From Halomarina oriensis (GTDB lineage: Archaea > Halobacteriota > Halobacteria > Halobacteriales > Haloarculaceae): a stretch of 51,679 nucleotides of DNA. Position numbers and translations under genes: made by a program. Below are positions 16,838 through 26,237 of the stretch, in pieces (positions within the stretch are counted from its first letter, which is position 1; every line of letters begins with the position of its first letter). The stretch is taken from the NCBI RefSeq assembly GCF_009791395.1, contig NZ_WSZK01000016.1:1-51679 (forward strand). The letters run 5' to 3'. A model generated the notes under the pieces. That model had not been told where the DNA came from and ran no database searches. It worked only from the letters and a program-made list of their open reading frames with translations.

Positions 16838-18574
16838 TTATCGGTCGGTTCGGTGACCGACCGGGTACTCGCCAACCGTCACGGGGAGTCGACCGCCAGG
16901 GGTCGCGCCGAAAACCGCTTCGACGGCCGCTTCGAGGTGGGTCAGACCGGTCGGCGTGTCGCTGCCGTACGCGGCCACTCCCGCATCAGTCTCGCGGATC
17001 GCCAGGTCGTACGGGAGTTCCTGGGCGACGGTTGCGACCGGCACGGACGACACGGCGAGTCGCTCGACCAGACGAAGCTGTCCGTCCGAGCGCCGCGGTC
17101 TCCCGCGCCCGGAGTGTGTCACGACCACGACACGGTCGACGTCGTCCGCGAGCGTCCCCGCCGCCGCGACCTCCGACTCTCCCGGGTCGCGCGAGGCCGC
17201 ACGCCACGTGACGACGTCACCGTTGGCCCGGTCCCGAACCGCCTCCGCCACCCGCGTCACGGCGTCGGTGACGCCCGCGACGAGCGTCGTCGCGGCCGCG
17301 TCGGGGTCGAACGGCAGAACGCCGTCGTCGTGGACGACGGTCACGCCCTCCCTCGCGATGCGCGCGGCAGTTTCGCGGTGTGCCGGGGCACCGACGGTCG
17401 CCGTCGCGGCGAGCGGGTCGCGTCGCCGGCCGGCCGGCTTCCCCTGGCGGTCGAGCAGTCCGACGCGACGCTTCGCGTCCAGAACCCGCCGAAGAGCCGC
17501 TTCGACGCGCTCGGCAGGGAGGTCACCTGACCAGATCGCCTCGGCGATCGCCTCGACCGTTCGGACCTGCTCCTCGAAGGCGTTCTCGCCCTTCGAGACG
17601 GCGATCAGGACGTCGGCCCCCGCCGCGATGGCACGGACGGCAGCCTCCTCGCGGCCCCAGCCGTCCTTGACGCCCGCCATGTCCATCGAGTCAGTGACGA
17701 TCAGTCCGTCGTACCCCAACTCCTCGCGGAGCAGCCCGGTCAGCACGGCCGGTGAGAGCGTGGCGGGGCGCTCGTCGTCGAGCGCCTCGGTGACGACGTG
17801 TGCGGTCATGATACTGTCGACGCCCGCCTCGATGGCTCGCTCGAACGGTGGGAGGTGAACCTCGTCGAGCGTCTCCCGGTCGGCGTCGACGACCGGCAGG
17901 CCGCTGTGTGAGTCGACGGTCGTGTCGCCGTGTCCGGGGAAGTGCTTGGCCGTCGCGAGCACGCGGTCGTCGGCCCCACCACCGCGGTAGCCCTCGACGG
18001 CGGCCGTGACGAACGCCCCCACTCGCTCCGGCCGTTCGCCGAACGACCGGACGCCGATGACGGGGTTCTCGGGCGTGGTGTTCACGTCGGCGACCGGCGC
18101 GAAGTTCCAGTGAACGCCCATCGCTCGCAGTTCGCGGGCGGTGACGGCCGCGGCGGTTCGGGCGTTCGCCGGATCGCCGGTCGCTCCAAGCGCCATCGCC
18201 GTGGGGAACGCGGTTCCACCCTGACTCCCGTCGCGTGCGGTCGGTGGGAGGTCGCCGGTCTGCAGGGGCATGCTGCTGGCCGACCCGTCGGCGAAGTCGC
18301 CGGTGACGAGCAGTGGTAGGCCCGCACTCGACGCCGCGGCGTACTCCTGAAGACGGTTCGTGAACGCCGCCATGTACGCCGGGTTGTTCGGCGTGCGGAC
18401 GATGGCCGCTCCGACGCCGTACTCGGCGAAAATTCGGCGCTGCTCGGATTCGCTCAGGAACTGCGGGAGCGACACGACGAGTTGGCCGGCGAGTTCGCGG
18501 GGCGAGAGCTCGTCGACGAGACGGTCGACGGCGTCCCCGCTGCCGGTGTCCTCCGTGGTCTCGCGGTCGCTCAT
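16838..18574 (-). CDS. GH3 beta-N-acetylhexosaminidase (NagZ-like)
   Basis: Predicted 578-aa glycoside hydrolase family 3 enzyme. KHFPGHGDT (residues 210-218) with DSH at 221-223 is the hallmark of the NagZ-type subgroup, where the loop His replaces the usual acid/base Glu and the enzyme removes N-acetylglucosamine-type residues. The nucleophile is D295 in VTDSMDMAG. The C-terminal 220 residues form the GH3 C domain (VVVVTHSGRG, ELPYDLA). There is no signal peptide, so it acts in the cytoplasm. The start overlaps the aminotransferase stop by 4 bp (18571-18574), so the two are coupled. The residues upstream in this frame belong to the shadow of the aminotransferase. Confidence 0.92.
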   Translation of the reverse strand: MSDRETTEDTGSGDAVDRLVDELSPRELAGQLVVSLPQFLSESEQRRIFAEYGVGAAIVRTPNNPAYMAAFTNRLQEYAAASSAGLPLLVTGDFADGSASSMPLQTGDLPPTARDGSQGGTAFPTAMALGATGDPANARTAAAVTARELRAMGVHWNFAPVADVNTTPENPVIGVRSFGERPERVGAFVTAAVEGYRGGGADDRVLATAKHFPGHGDTTVDSHSGLPVVDADRETLDEVHLPPFERAIEAGVDSIMTAHVVTEALDDERPATLSPAVLTGLLREELGYDGLIVTDSMDMAGVKDGWGREEAAVRAIAAGADVLIAVSKGENAFEEQVRTVEAIAEAIWSGDLPAERVEAALRRVLDAKRRVGLLDRQGKPAGRRRDPLAATATVGAPAHRETAARIAREGVTVVHDDGVLPFDPDAAATTLVAGVTDAVTRVAEAVRDRANGDVVTWRAASRDPGESEVAAAGTLADDVDRVVVVTHSGRGRPRRSDGQLRLVERLAVSSVPVATVAQELPYDLAIRETDAGVAAYGSDTPTGLTHLEAAVEAVFGATPGGRLPVTVGEYPVGHRTDR

Positions 18575-19920
18575 CGGTCGCCACCCGCTTCGCCCGTCCG
18601 CTCCCGAAGCGTCGCACCGACCGGCTCGCCCCGCAATCGGTCGGTCACCGCCCCGTCTTCGATGGCGGCCGCGAGGACCCCGAGGGCCTCGTCGTAGACG
18701 GTGAGCGTTCGCGCTACGTCCGCGTCGGTGTGGGAGTAGTTCGGGAGGTGTGTCCCCGCGAACAGCACGCCGCGGTCGAGACACTCCTGTAAAAAGAGGC
18801 TCTTGCAGTGTCGTGCGGACGCGCCGCCGGCGCTCTCGAACGAGACGGCCGACCGTGGAGCGTAGCCGCGAGCGGTCGTCACCTTGCCCAACCCGTGGGC
18901 CGCCGCGCGCTCGGTGTAGCCGTCGCGGAGTGCCTCCCCTTGCTCGTGGAGGTGCTCGACGACCGGCACCTCCCTCAGAACCGAGAGCGTCGCGTTTGCG
19001 GCCGCGAGTGAGACGGCGTCGCCAGCGTACGTCGACGAGAAGAAGAACCCCTCGCCGTCGATGGTTCGCATCACGTCCGCGCGACCGGCGAGCGCGGCGA
19101 GCGGATAGCCGTTGGCCATCGCCTTCGCGAAACACGCGAGGTCCGGCTGGACGCCGAAGAACTCCCCCGCCCCGCCGAGCGCGAACCGGAAGCCCGTGAG
19201 CACCTCATCGTAGACGAGTAGCGCGTCGTGTTCGTCGCACAGTTCGCGCAGTCGGGTGAGAAACTCGTCTTCGGGCGGGTCGAGGTTGACCGGTGTCGTG
19301 ACGACCGCCGCGACGTCGTCGGGGTGGTCGTCGAAGATGGCCTCGACACGCTCGATGTCGTTGTAGTCGAAGGGCTCGGTCAGGCCGCCGACCGCCGCAG
19401 GGATCCCTGCGTCCATCGCGGTCGCCGCCATCCAGACGTCGCCCCACCCGTGATAGCCCTGCGTGGCGACGACGTCCCGGCCGGTGTGCGCGCGGGCGAG
19501 TTTCGCGGCCGCCGTCGTCACGTCGTTGCCGTTCTTGGCGAACCGGACCATCTCCGCACACGGCACCACGTCGACGATTCGCTCGGCGACCTCGACCTGC
19601 AACGGATGTGGGAGCGAGAACAGCGAGCCGTCGCCGACCTGCGCCTCGACCGCCTCCGTGACGGCCGGGTAGTCGTGGCCGAGCACGATCGGTCCCAGCG
19701 AACTCACGTGGTCGATATACTCGTTGCCGTCGACGTCCCAGACGTGACTTCCCTGGCCGCGTTCGAGATGGGTCGGCGCGACACCTTGCACCCACCGCGT
19801 CGGTCCCTTGCTGTTCGTCTGTGCTGCCCCCGGAATCACCTGCCGTGCCCGGTCGAGCAGTGCGCGAGAGCGGTCGAGGGATCGGTCAGTGTCGACCGAC
19901 CCGGTCGAGTCCTGCGACAT
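18571..19920 (-). CDS. Class III PLP-dependent aminotransferase (glutamate-1-semialdehyde aminomutase-like)
   Basis: Predicted 449-aa fold-type I aminotransferase. The PLP Lys is about residue 266 in CFAKAMANGYPLAAL. The ring-nitrogen Asp lies in YDEVLTGFR (about 238). The N-terminal GPTRWVQG and VWDVDGNEYIDHVSSLGPIVLGH are typical of glutamate-1-semialdehyde 2,1-aminomutase-like enzymes. The heme pathway enzyme itself normally has its own locus, so this paralogue more likely handles an amino sugar or beta-amino acid. It is the first gene of a two-gene operon with the GH3 hexosaminidase (4-bp ATGA overlap). ATG 19920 is preferred over the GTG at 19926. Confidence 0.9.
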   Translation of the reverse strand: MSQDSTGSVDTDRSLDRSRALLDRARQVIPGAAQTNSKGPTRWVQGVAPTHLERGQGSHVWDVDGNEYIDHVSSLGPIVLGHDYPAVTEAVEAQVGDGSLFSLPHPLQVEVAERIVDVVPCAEMVRFAKNGNDVTTAAAKLARAHTGRDVVATQGYHGWGDVWMAATAMDAGIPAAVGGLTEPFDYNDIERVEAIFDDHPDDVAAVVTTPVNLDPPEDEFLTRLRELCDEHDALLVYDEVLTGFRFALGGAGEFFGVQPDLACFAKAMANGYPLAALAGRADVMRTIDGEGFFFSSTYAGDAVSLAAANATLSVLREVPVVEHLHEQGEALRDGYTERAAAHGLGKVTTARGYAPRSAVSFESAGGASARHCKSLFLQECLDRGVLFAGTHLPNYSHTDADVARTLTVYDEALGVLAAAIEDGAVTDRLRGEPVGATLRERTGEAGGDR

Positions 19921-20019
19921 TGCCACCGGGTGAGAGGCGGCCGGGGTTAAGTGTTCGTGACGTGGTGACTGCCCACACGGACGGAACGCTTTAGCGCCCC
20001 CTCACCGTCGGTGGCGACG

Positions 20020-20886
20020 ATGACGATGCAACCGGCCCTATACAGCAGAGTGCTCGGCAACCACACGGTCGAGGACGCCATCTCGACTGCCGCCAGCCTG
20101 GGCTATCCGGGGTTCGATCTGATGGCACGCGCACCGCACCTGCCACCCGACGCCGACGACGCGACCGTCGACTCGCTCAAGCGAGCGCTCGACGACCAAG
20201 ACCTCGGACTCGCCTGCGTGACGACGTACACCGGGGGCTACGTCGGTCGAACCGACGAGGAGTGCGAAGCCGACCTCGCCGCGCTCGAACCGTACCTCGA
20301 GTTCGCGGACGCGCTGGGCTGTGACCTGCTTCGCCACGGTCCGAACGGGCCGCCGCCGTACGAGGCGACCGACGACGAGTTCGAGCAGGCCGCTCGCTGG
20401 ATGCGTCGGGCTGCGGACCTCGCCGCGGAGTACGACAAGCGACTCGGCATCGAGATCCACGCCGGAAAGCTCTGTGAGACGACCGACTCGACGCTCGACC
20501 TGCTGGCGCGCATCGACCGCGAGAACGTCGGCGCGCTCCACGACGCGGGCAACCTCTACATCGCCGACGCCCCCTACGGCGCGGAGAGCATCGACGCGCT
20601 CGGCGACCGCCTGTTTCACGTCCACGTCAAGGACCTCGAACGGGTCGATGACACCTCACATCCCGATATCTCGACGATCGGGACCCGGCACGGCGACGAA
20701 CCGTTCCGCTCGACGCTGCTCGGCGAGGGGGCCGTCGAGTTCGACCGCGTGTTCGATGCCCTCGCCGACGCGGGCTACGACGGGTACGTCACCGCCGAGC
20801 GACCGCCACTGGCGGACACTTCGGGCGAGGCGGTGGCCGAACACGAACTGGCGGCGCTGAACCGACTCATCGAGCGGGTAGAGTGA
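20020..20886 (+). CDS. Sugar phosphate isomerase/epimerase (xylose isomerase-like barrel)
   Basis: Predicted 288-aa AP-endonuclease-2-type TIM barrel. Metal-ligand residues are visible in GIEIHAG (Glu and His), HDAGN (His, Asp), FHVHVKDLE (His) and YVTAERPP (Glu), in the order expected for IolE/DTE-type isomerases and epimerases. The protein would interconvert a keto-sugar or keto-inositol. ATG 20020 is chosen; a GTG at 20011 and an ATG at 20026 are alternatives. It is divergent from the aminotransferase operon (99 bp) and convergent with the third sulfatase (36 bp). Confidence 0.85.
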   Translation: MTMQPALYSRVLGNHTVEDAISTAASLGYPGFDLMARAPHLPPDADDATVDSLKRALDDQDLGLACVTTYTGGYVGRTDEECEADLAALEPYLEFADALGCDLLRHGPNGPPPYEATDDEFEQAARWMRRAADLAAEYDKRLGIEIHAGKLCETTDSTLDLLARIDRENVGALHDAGNLYIADAPYGAESIDALGDRLFHVHVKDLERVDDTSHPDISTIGTRHGDEPFRSTLLGEGAVEFDRVFDALADAGYDGYVTAERPPLADTSGEAVAEHELAALNRLIERVE

Positions 20887-20922
20887 GGCGAATCGTCCCG
20901 ACCATCGGGCGCCCGAGCCGGG

Positions 20923-22296
20923 TCAGTACTCCCGGTAACCCGGATTCTCGAAGGGGAGTATCTCCGGGCGGTCCTCGCCCGCCGCGACCATTCGGTTGGC
21001 GAGCCGTTCCAGCAGTTCGTCCGCCACCTCGCGGTACTCGGGACGACCGACGAGATTGATTCGCTCGGCGGGGTCCGCGCGCAGGTCGTAGAGGTACCGT
21101 TCGACGTAGGTGTCGCTCGACGGCTCGTCCATTCCCCCCTGCCAGCCGTCGATGGCGGGTGCGGCGATCGCGTACGTCCAGCGGTCGGTTCTGATGGCCC
21201 GGCCGATCTCGGACTCGCTGATCTGGACGAACGCCTCGTCGCGCCAGTCGTCGGCCCCGTCGCCGCCTGGGTCGTCGGTAGTTCGGAGCAGCGACAGGAG
21301 GCTCCGGCCCTGCATCGCGTCGGGCACGTCGATGGCGGCCGCGTCGAGCAACGTCGGTGCGACATCGACCAGTTCGACCGGGTCCTCGACCACTCCACCG
21401 TTGTCGAACCCCGGTCCGCTCATCACGAACGGGACGCGGATCGACGCCTCGTGGGCGCTGCGTTTGTACTCGCCGGGGCGCGTGCGGAAGTGACAGCCGT
21501 GGTCGCTCGTAAACAGGACGACGGTGTCCTCGCGCTCGTCCAGTCGGTCGAGCGTCTTGAGCAGTCGGTCGAGGTTCTCGTCGATGCGCCGGCAGATGCC
21601 GTAGTAGTCGGGCAGTTCGGCGTACCAGTCGCCCGGTCGTTCGCGGAGGTCCGGGGGAACCCACGGGGCGTCGTCGCGCTCGGCGTACCCCTCGGGGGCG
21701 ACGAACGTCTCCATGTCGTTCTGGTGATGCGGTTCGAGATACGAGAGAAAGCAGAAGAAGGGGTCGTCGCTCGTGCTGACGGTTTCGAGTGTCTCGACGG
21801 CGTGGTCGGTGTAGGCGTCGACGCGGTAGCGGTCCTCGAAGGTGACGCGCTCGCCGTCGGCGTCGAACAGGTGGCCCTCGTACGGGTGTGAGGTGAACTC
21901 CGGAACGTCGGCGGCGACCCAATGGTCGTAGCCGCCACGCTCGCCGGGCGGGACGGGGTCGTCCTGTGTCCCCGCGAGGTGCCACTTGCCGACGTAGGCG
22001 GTCTCGTAGCCCGCCCCGTCGAACTGCCGGGCGAGTAGGTGGTCGGCGTCGTGGGGGAGCGGGACGCCGTTCTTCCAGCAGCCGTTCGTCGTCGCGTACT
22101 GACCGGTCTGCAGACAGGCCCGCGAGGGACCACAGAGCGGCTGGCTGGCGACGGCGTGTTCGACACGCGTGCCGCGGTCGGCCATCGCGTCGAGCGTCGG
22201 GGTCAGGTCCATCGGGCTGTCGTACGCACCGACCGTGTCGTGGCGCTGCTGGTCGGTCAGCACGACGAGGACGTTGGGTCGTTCGCTAGCTGTCAT
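20923..22296 (-). CDS. Sulfatase
   Basis: Predicted 457-aa sulfatase. NVLVVLTDQQRHDTVGAY is the metal-binding start, CGPSR at residues 55-59 is the formylglycine motif, GKWHLAG near 102 is the second conserved sulfatase signature, and TSDHGCHF provides further metal ligands. The tail LYDLRADPAERINLVGRPEY is canonical. It lacks a signal peptide. The ATG at 22296 is preferred, since the frame upstream is antisense to the promoter and start of the nitrilase gene. It is divergent from that gene by about 97 bp. Different CxPxR contexts in the three sulfatases suggest three separate sulfate positions or substrates. Confidence 0.92.
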   Translation of the reverse strand: MTASERPNVLVVLTDQQRHDTVGAYDSPMDLTPTLDAMADRGTRVEHAVASQPLCGPSRACLQTGQYATTNGCWKNGVPLPHDADHLLARQFDGAGYETAYVGKWHLAGTQDDPVPPGERGGYDHWVAADVPEFTSHPYEGHLFDADGERVTFEDRYRVDAYTDHAVETLETVSTSDDPFFCFLSYLEPHHQNDMETFVAPEGYAERDDAPWVPPDLRERPGDWYAELPDYYGICRRIDENLDRLLKTLDRLDEREDTVVLFTSDHGCHFRTRPGEYKRSAHEASIRVPFVMSGPGFDNGGVVEDPVELVDVAPTLLDAAAIDVPDAMQGRSLLSLLRTTDDPGGDGADDWRDEAFVQISESEIGRAIRTDRWTYAIAAPAIDGWQGGMDEPSSDTYVERYLYDLRADPAERINLVGRPEYREVADELLERLANRMVAAGEDRPEILPFENPGYREY

Positions 22297-22393
22297 GCCA
22301 CGAGCGTGGCCACGGGACCGTATAAATCCCGTCGCCAGGTCGCTCGTTCCCACCGGCGACAGAGCTTTGTCGCCGCTCACCGACCGCCCGACC

Positions 22394-23395
22394 ATGCGCC
22401 CCACGCGCGTCCTCTCGATAGCGCTCCACAACCCGACCGACAGCGACGACCCCGCAGAGCGGGTTCGCATCAACCTCGACAACATTACCGCGCTGCTGGA
22501 GCGCGCGGCGACGTTCGACCCGGACTTCGTCTGTCTGCCCGAGGCGGCGCTCCAGCACGCCTCGAACCACCTGCTCGATGACGTTGCCCAGCCGATACCG
22601 GGACCGGCGACCGAGGTCATCGGCGAACACGCCCGCGCGCTCGACAGCTACGTCCTCCTGCCGATGTACGAGCGCGACGGCGACAGCTTCTACAATGCGA
22701 CGGCGCTCGTCGACCCGAGCGGGGAGGTGATCGGAACCTATCGAAAACTCGCCCCGACGCTCGGCGAGATGGCGGCGGGTATCACCCCTGGCGAGGAGGT
22801 TCCGGTCTGGGACACGCCGTTCGGTCGCGTCGGAATCCTCATCTGCTGGGACGCCCGATACGCCGAGGTCGGCACGGAGCTCGGCGCGAAGGGGGCGAAC
22901 CTCGTCTTCTTCCCGACCCACGGCACCACCCACAACCAGCTGCGGACGTGGGCGCAGTACCACGGCTACCACGTCGTCTCCTGTGACAAGAACGACGCGA
23001 AGGTGTACACGCCACGCCGCGAGGTCACCGCCGAAGTCGGTGACAACTGGAAGAACCCCGAGGTCGAGGACATCGACCTCCACGGCGGCCGCGCGTGGCT
23101 CTCCTTTGCCGAACTCAACACCGACATGAAATCGTACGCGAAGGCTTCCGACACCGTCTGGACCTGGGGCAAGGAGGTCCAGCGCAAGTACGGCGGCAGC
23201 GTCGTCCTCGACGTCGCCCCCGGCGACGGCGTGTTCGTCCTCGAATCCATCGACGAGGACGTCTCGCTGGCCGACATCGAGGCGGACCTGGAGATGGAGA
23301 CCACTCGCGGCTACGAGGACCGGACACGGGCGCGCATCCACGAGACCATCGAGGACTCCCCGTTGCGGCGACTCGACGAATGGCCCGACGTATGA
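22394..23395 (+). CDS. Carbon-nitrogen hydrolase (nitrilase superfamily amidase)
   Basis: Predicted 333-aa nitrilase-fold amidase. The catalytic triad is E50 (FVCLPEAAL), K119 (TYRKLAP) and C152 (GILICWDARY). It likely hydrolyses an amide or carbamoyl group. The C-terminal 60 residues are an acidic extension beyond the usual 270-aa core. Start ATG 22394 follows from the family N-terminus. The stop is 63 bp before the Gfo/Idh gene, so the two may be co-transcribed together with the flippase gene. Context with a deacetylase, creatininase and C45-like enzyme points to handling of N-linked groups. Confidence 0.88.
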   Translation: MRPTRVLSIALHNPTDSDDPAERVRINLDNITALLERAATFDPDFVCLPEAALQHASNHLLDDVAQPIPGPATEVIGEHARALDSYVLLPMYERDGDSFYNATALVDPSGEVIGTYRKLAPTLGEMAAGITPGEEVPVWDTPFGRVGILICWDARYAEVGTELGAKGANLVFFPTHGTTHNQLRTWAQYHGYHVVSCDKNDAKVYTPRREVTAEVGDNWKNPEVEDIDLHGGRAWLSFAELNTDMKSYAKASDTVWTWGKEVQRKYGGSVVLDVAPGDGVFVLESIDEDVSLADIEADLEMETTRGYEDRTRARIHETIEDSPLRRLDEWPDV

Positions 23396-23458
23396 CGGTT
23401 GCGAGGAGAGCGGGCGAGCGAGCGGGGAGTTAAGAGGCCCGGCGCGGAACGCCGGAGT

Positions 23459-24469
23459 ATGTGTACGAACGCGAACACGAGCGACGACACCCTGCGCGCC
23501 GCCATCGTCGGCGCGGGGCGTGTCGCCGAGCGACACGCCCGAAGCATCGATGACGACCCGCGTGCAGCGGTCACGGCGGTCTGTGACACCGATCACGAGA
23601 ACGCGGCGGCCGTGGCCGACCCGCGAGACGCCGCGGTCTACACCGACTACGGGGCGCTGTTCGAGACCAAGGAGGTCGACGTCTGCTATCTGCTGACGCC
23701 GCCGTTCGTCCGGGCTGGCCCGGCCGTCGCGGCGGCCGAACACGGTATCGACCTGTTCGTCGAGAAGCCGGCGGCCGTTCGCCTCGACGAGGCCCACGAG
23801 GTGCTTCGAGCGGTCGAGGCGAACGGCATCGTCACCCACAGCGGCTACGACCTCCGGTACGCTCGCACGGTCGAGGCGGCCCACGAGCTCGTCGGCGACC
23901 GGACGCTCGGACTGGTCGACGCCCGCCAGTGGGCCGGCCTCCCGCCGGAGGGCTGGAAGTGGAAGCGCGAGACCGCGACGAGCTACCCCGTCCACATCGC
24001 CACCCACGCCTACGACATCGTCCGGTCGTTCGCGGGGGAGGTCGAGCGCGTCGCCGCCGTCGGCGACCACCAAATCGCCCCCGACGACTTAGAGTACGAG
24101 GACGCCGGATCGGCGTCGCTCCACCACCGCGACGGCACCGTCGGGCACGTCTCGCACGTCGCCTTCCGCCACGCCGGGAACACGCTCGACCTGCTCGGCG
24201 AGGGCTTTCACCTCCACGTCCACCGCAACGACAACGTCCTCACCGGCGAGGTCGACGGCGAGCCCGTCGAGGTACGCGGGGCCGATACGTTCCACGACCG
24301 CGAGCGGTGGGGTAAGATGACGCGGACGTTCCTCGACGCGGTCGAGACGCGCGACACGAGCGCGATCCGCTCGGACTACGCCGACGCGACCCGGACGCTC
24401 GAACTGACGGTCGCGGCGACCGAGGCGATGCGCGGGGACGGGGTGGTCGACCTCTCAAGCCGTCGGTGA
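23459..24469 (+). CDS. Gfo/Idh/MocA-family oxidoreductase
   Basis: Predicted 336-aa NAD(P)-dependent oxidoreductase. The Rossmann motif AAIVGAGRVAERHARS is near the N-terminus, the conserved EKPAA at about residues 102-106 carries the catalytic Lys, and the substrate domain contains HIATHAYDIVRSF, in which the His aligns with the active-site HxxD/His motif of the family. It would oxidise a sugar or inositol hydroxyl. The start ATG 23459 is the first one giving the family N-terminus. This is one of three family members in 6 kb. Confidence 0.88.
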   Translation: MCTNANTSDDTLRAAIVGAGRVAERHARSIDDDPRAAVTAVCDTDHENAAAVADPRDAAVYTDYGALFETKEVDVCYLLTPPFVRAGPAVAAAEHGIDLFVEKPAAVRLDEAHEVLRAVEANGIVTHSGYDLRYARTVEAAHELVGDRTLGLVDARQWAGLPPEGWKWKRETATSYPVHIATHAYDIVRSFAGEVERVAAVGDHQIAPDDLEYEDAGSASLHHRDGTVGHVSHVAFRHAGNTLDLLGEGFHLHVHRNDNVLTGEVDGEPVEVRGADTFHDRERWGKMTRTFLDAVETRDTSAIRSDYADATRTLELTVAATEAMRGDGVVDLSSRR

Positions 24470-24574
24470 CCGCGCGTCCGGCGAACGTTCGACGGCGACG
24501 GCTACCGTTGCCGTCACCAGCAGGTTGAAACGACTCGCTGTTCCACAGCGAGCAATCGACGGTGCCCCAACGAC

Positions 24575-26135
24575 GTGTCCGCTGACTCGACGAACGACTC
24601 TGCCGGTCACCCGAGTGACGACACGGCCGAGTCCGACCTGCTGCTCGGGGCGCTCCGGTCAGTCGCCCACGGCGCAGTCGTCGCTATCGTCGGCATCGGC
24701 CTGCAGAAACTGCTGCTGTTCGCGACCACCCTGTTGCTCACCAACGGGCTCGGTGTCGGTGTCTACGGCGTCTACGCCTTCGCCAACCGGCTCGTCACCT
24801 CGCTCGGGAGCTTCGCACTGCTGGGTGCGGAGGTGGCGCTGTTACGGTACATCCCGGAGGCCGACGGCGACCCCGCACGACGCGACCGCGTGTTCGGACT
24901 CGCGGTCGGCACCGTCGTTCTCGCCGGTCTCGGGGTCGCGGTCGTGCTGTACGTCCTCGCGCCCTGGCTCGGTAGACGGACCATCGACCACCCGCTGTTC
25001 GTCCCCGTCTTTCGGACGCTCGTCCTCGCGCTCCCGCTGCTCGGCCTCGTTCGGTTGACGGGGGACCTCCTGCGAAGCCTCGAGCTGATCGTCGACCAGA
25101 CCGTCGTCGTCCGGGTCGCGCTTCCGGGGCTCCAGCTCTGTGCGGTCGCGCTCGCACTCGTCGTCGGGTTCGACGTCGTCGGACTAGCCGGAGCGCTCGT
25201 CGGAGCCGCGGCGCTCACGCTGGTGGTCGCGGTCGCGCTGGCCGCTCGCCACACGACCGTCCGACCCGCCGGCGGACAGTCCGTCGACGAGGTCGCACGC
25301 TTCGCCAACTACGCCGGCCCCGTCACGCTGGGGAAGGTCGGTGGAATCCTCCGCAACCGCGTTGACGTCCTTCTCGTCGGGGCGTTGCTGTCGGCGACAG
25401 CCGCGGGCATCTACAACGTCGCGCTGTTCCTGACGGGGTTCGTCTCGCTGTCGCTACTCGCGTTCAACCAACTGTTCCCACCGGTCGCCGCGAAGCTGTA
25501 CGCTACCGACCGGCGCGAGGAACTCGATGCCCTCTACAGTGTGGCGACACGCTGGATATTCACCGGCGGGGTCGCCGTCGCGGTCGTCGAGTTCGTCTTT
25601 CGAAGCGAACTGCTGGCGCTGTTCGGAACCGCGTACACCGACGGTCGCGTCGTGCTGAGCGTCTTCGTCGTCGGCCAGGTTGTCAACTGTAGCGTCGGAT
25701 CGGCCGGGTGGCTGCTCCAGATGACCGACCACCAGTATCTCAACGCGGCGAACAACTGGCTGCTCGCAGTGCTCAACGTCGGCGTCAGCTACCTGCTCGT
25801 GCTGGAGGTCGGCCTCGTCGGTGCGGCCGTCGGCACGGCGGGGTCGCTCGCGCTCGTCAACCTCCTCAGAGTCGCCGAGCTGTGGTATCTCGAAGGCCTC
25901 CAGCCCTACACGCGGCGGTTCGTCTTCCCGCTCGCGGCCGGGGGGGGTTACGGCCGCCGCGATGGCGGCGCTGAAGTGGGTGGTTGCCGGACGCCTGCTT
26001 CTCGTCGTGGGGGTCCCGGCAGGCCTCCTTACGTTCGCGGTCGTGCTGTGGGCGCTCGGTATCGAGGACCGCGACCGGCGGCTGTTCGCGGCACTCGCCA
26101 CACAGTACCGACGGGCCGCGACCGACGACGAGTGA
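24575..26135 (+). CDS. Polysaccharide flippase (Wzx/MATE-like), frameshifted in a G8 tract
   Basis: Predicted oligosaccharide flippase of the polysaccharide biosynthesis (MOP) superfamily with about 12-14 transmembrane segments, moving a lipid-linked sugar across the membrane. The start is GTG at 24575. The frame is normal up to RRFVFPLAAGG and then runs into eight G at 25940-25947. Reading on in the same frame gives a basic, non-membrane tail ending at 26167. Dropping one G restores a final TM helix (MAALKWVVAGRLLLVVGVPA) and a natural C-terminus RDRRLFAALATQYRRAATDDE, with stop at 26135, for 519 aa. Either a sequencing error or slippage is likely. It is the only surface-polysaccharide gene here. 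Confidence 0.85.
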
Positions 26136-26237
26136 CGGCCAGACGACGCGGCCGGTGCCGACCGTGACGGCAGCGACCGGTCACGATGGTGTCGACGACC
26201 CTGGTAGTTATAGGCACGCACGTCAAGACACGGACGA

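Noticed and set aside
18574-19135. N-terminal extension of the GH3 gene by 187 residues
   Set aside because: The extension overlaps the aminotransferase in another frame and is Arg-rich; the ATGA overlap at 18571-18574 gives the natural start.
22286-24073. 595-codon minus-strand open frame
   Set aside because: Lies opposite the nitrilase and Gfo/Idh genes, which have complete active-site motifs; composition is that of a shadow frame.
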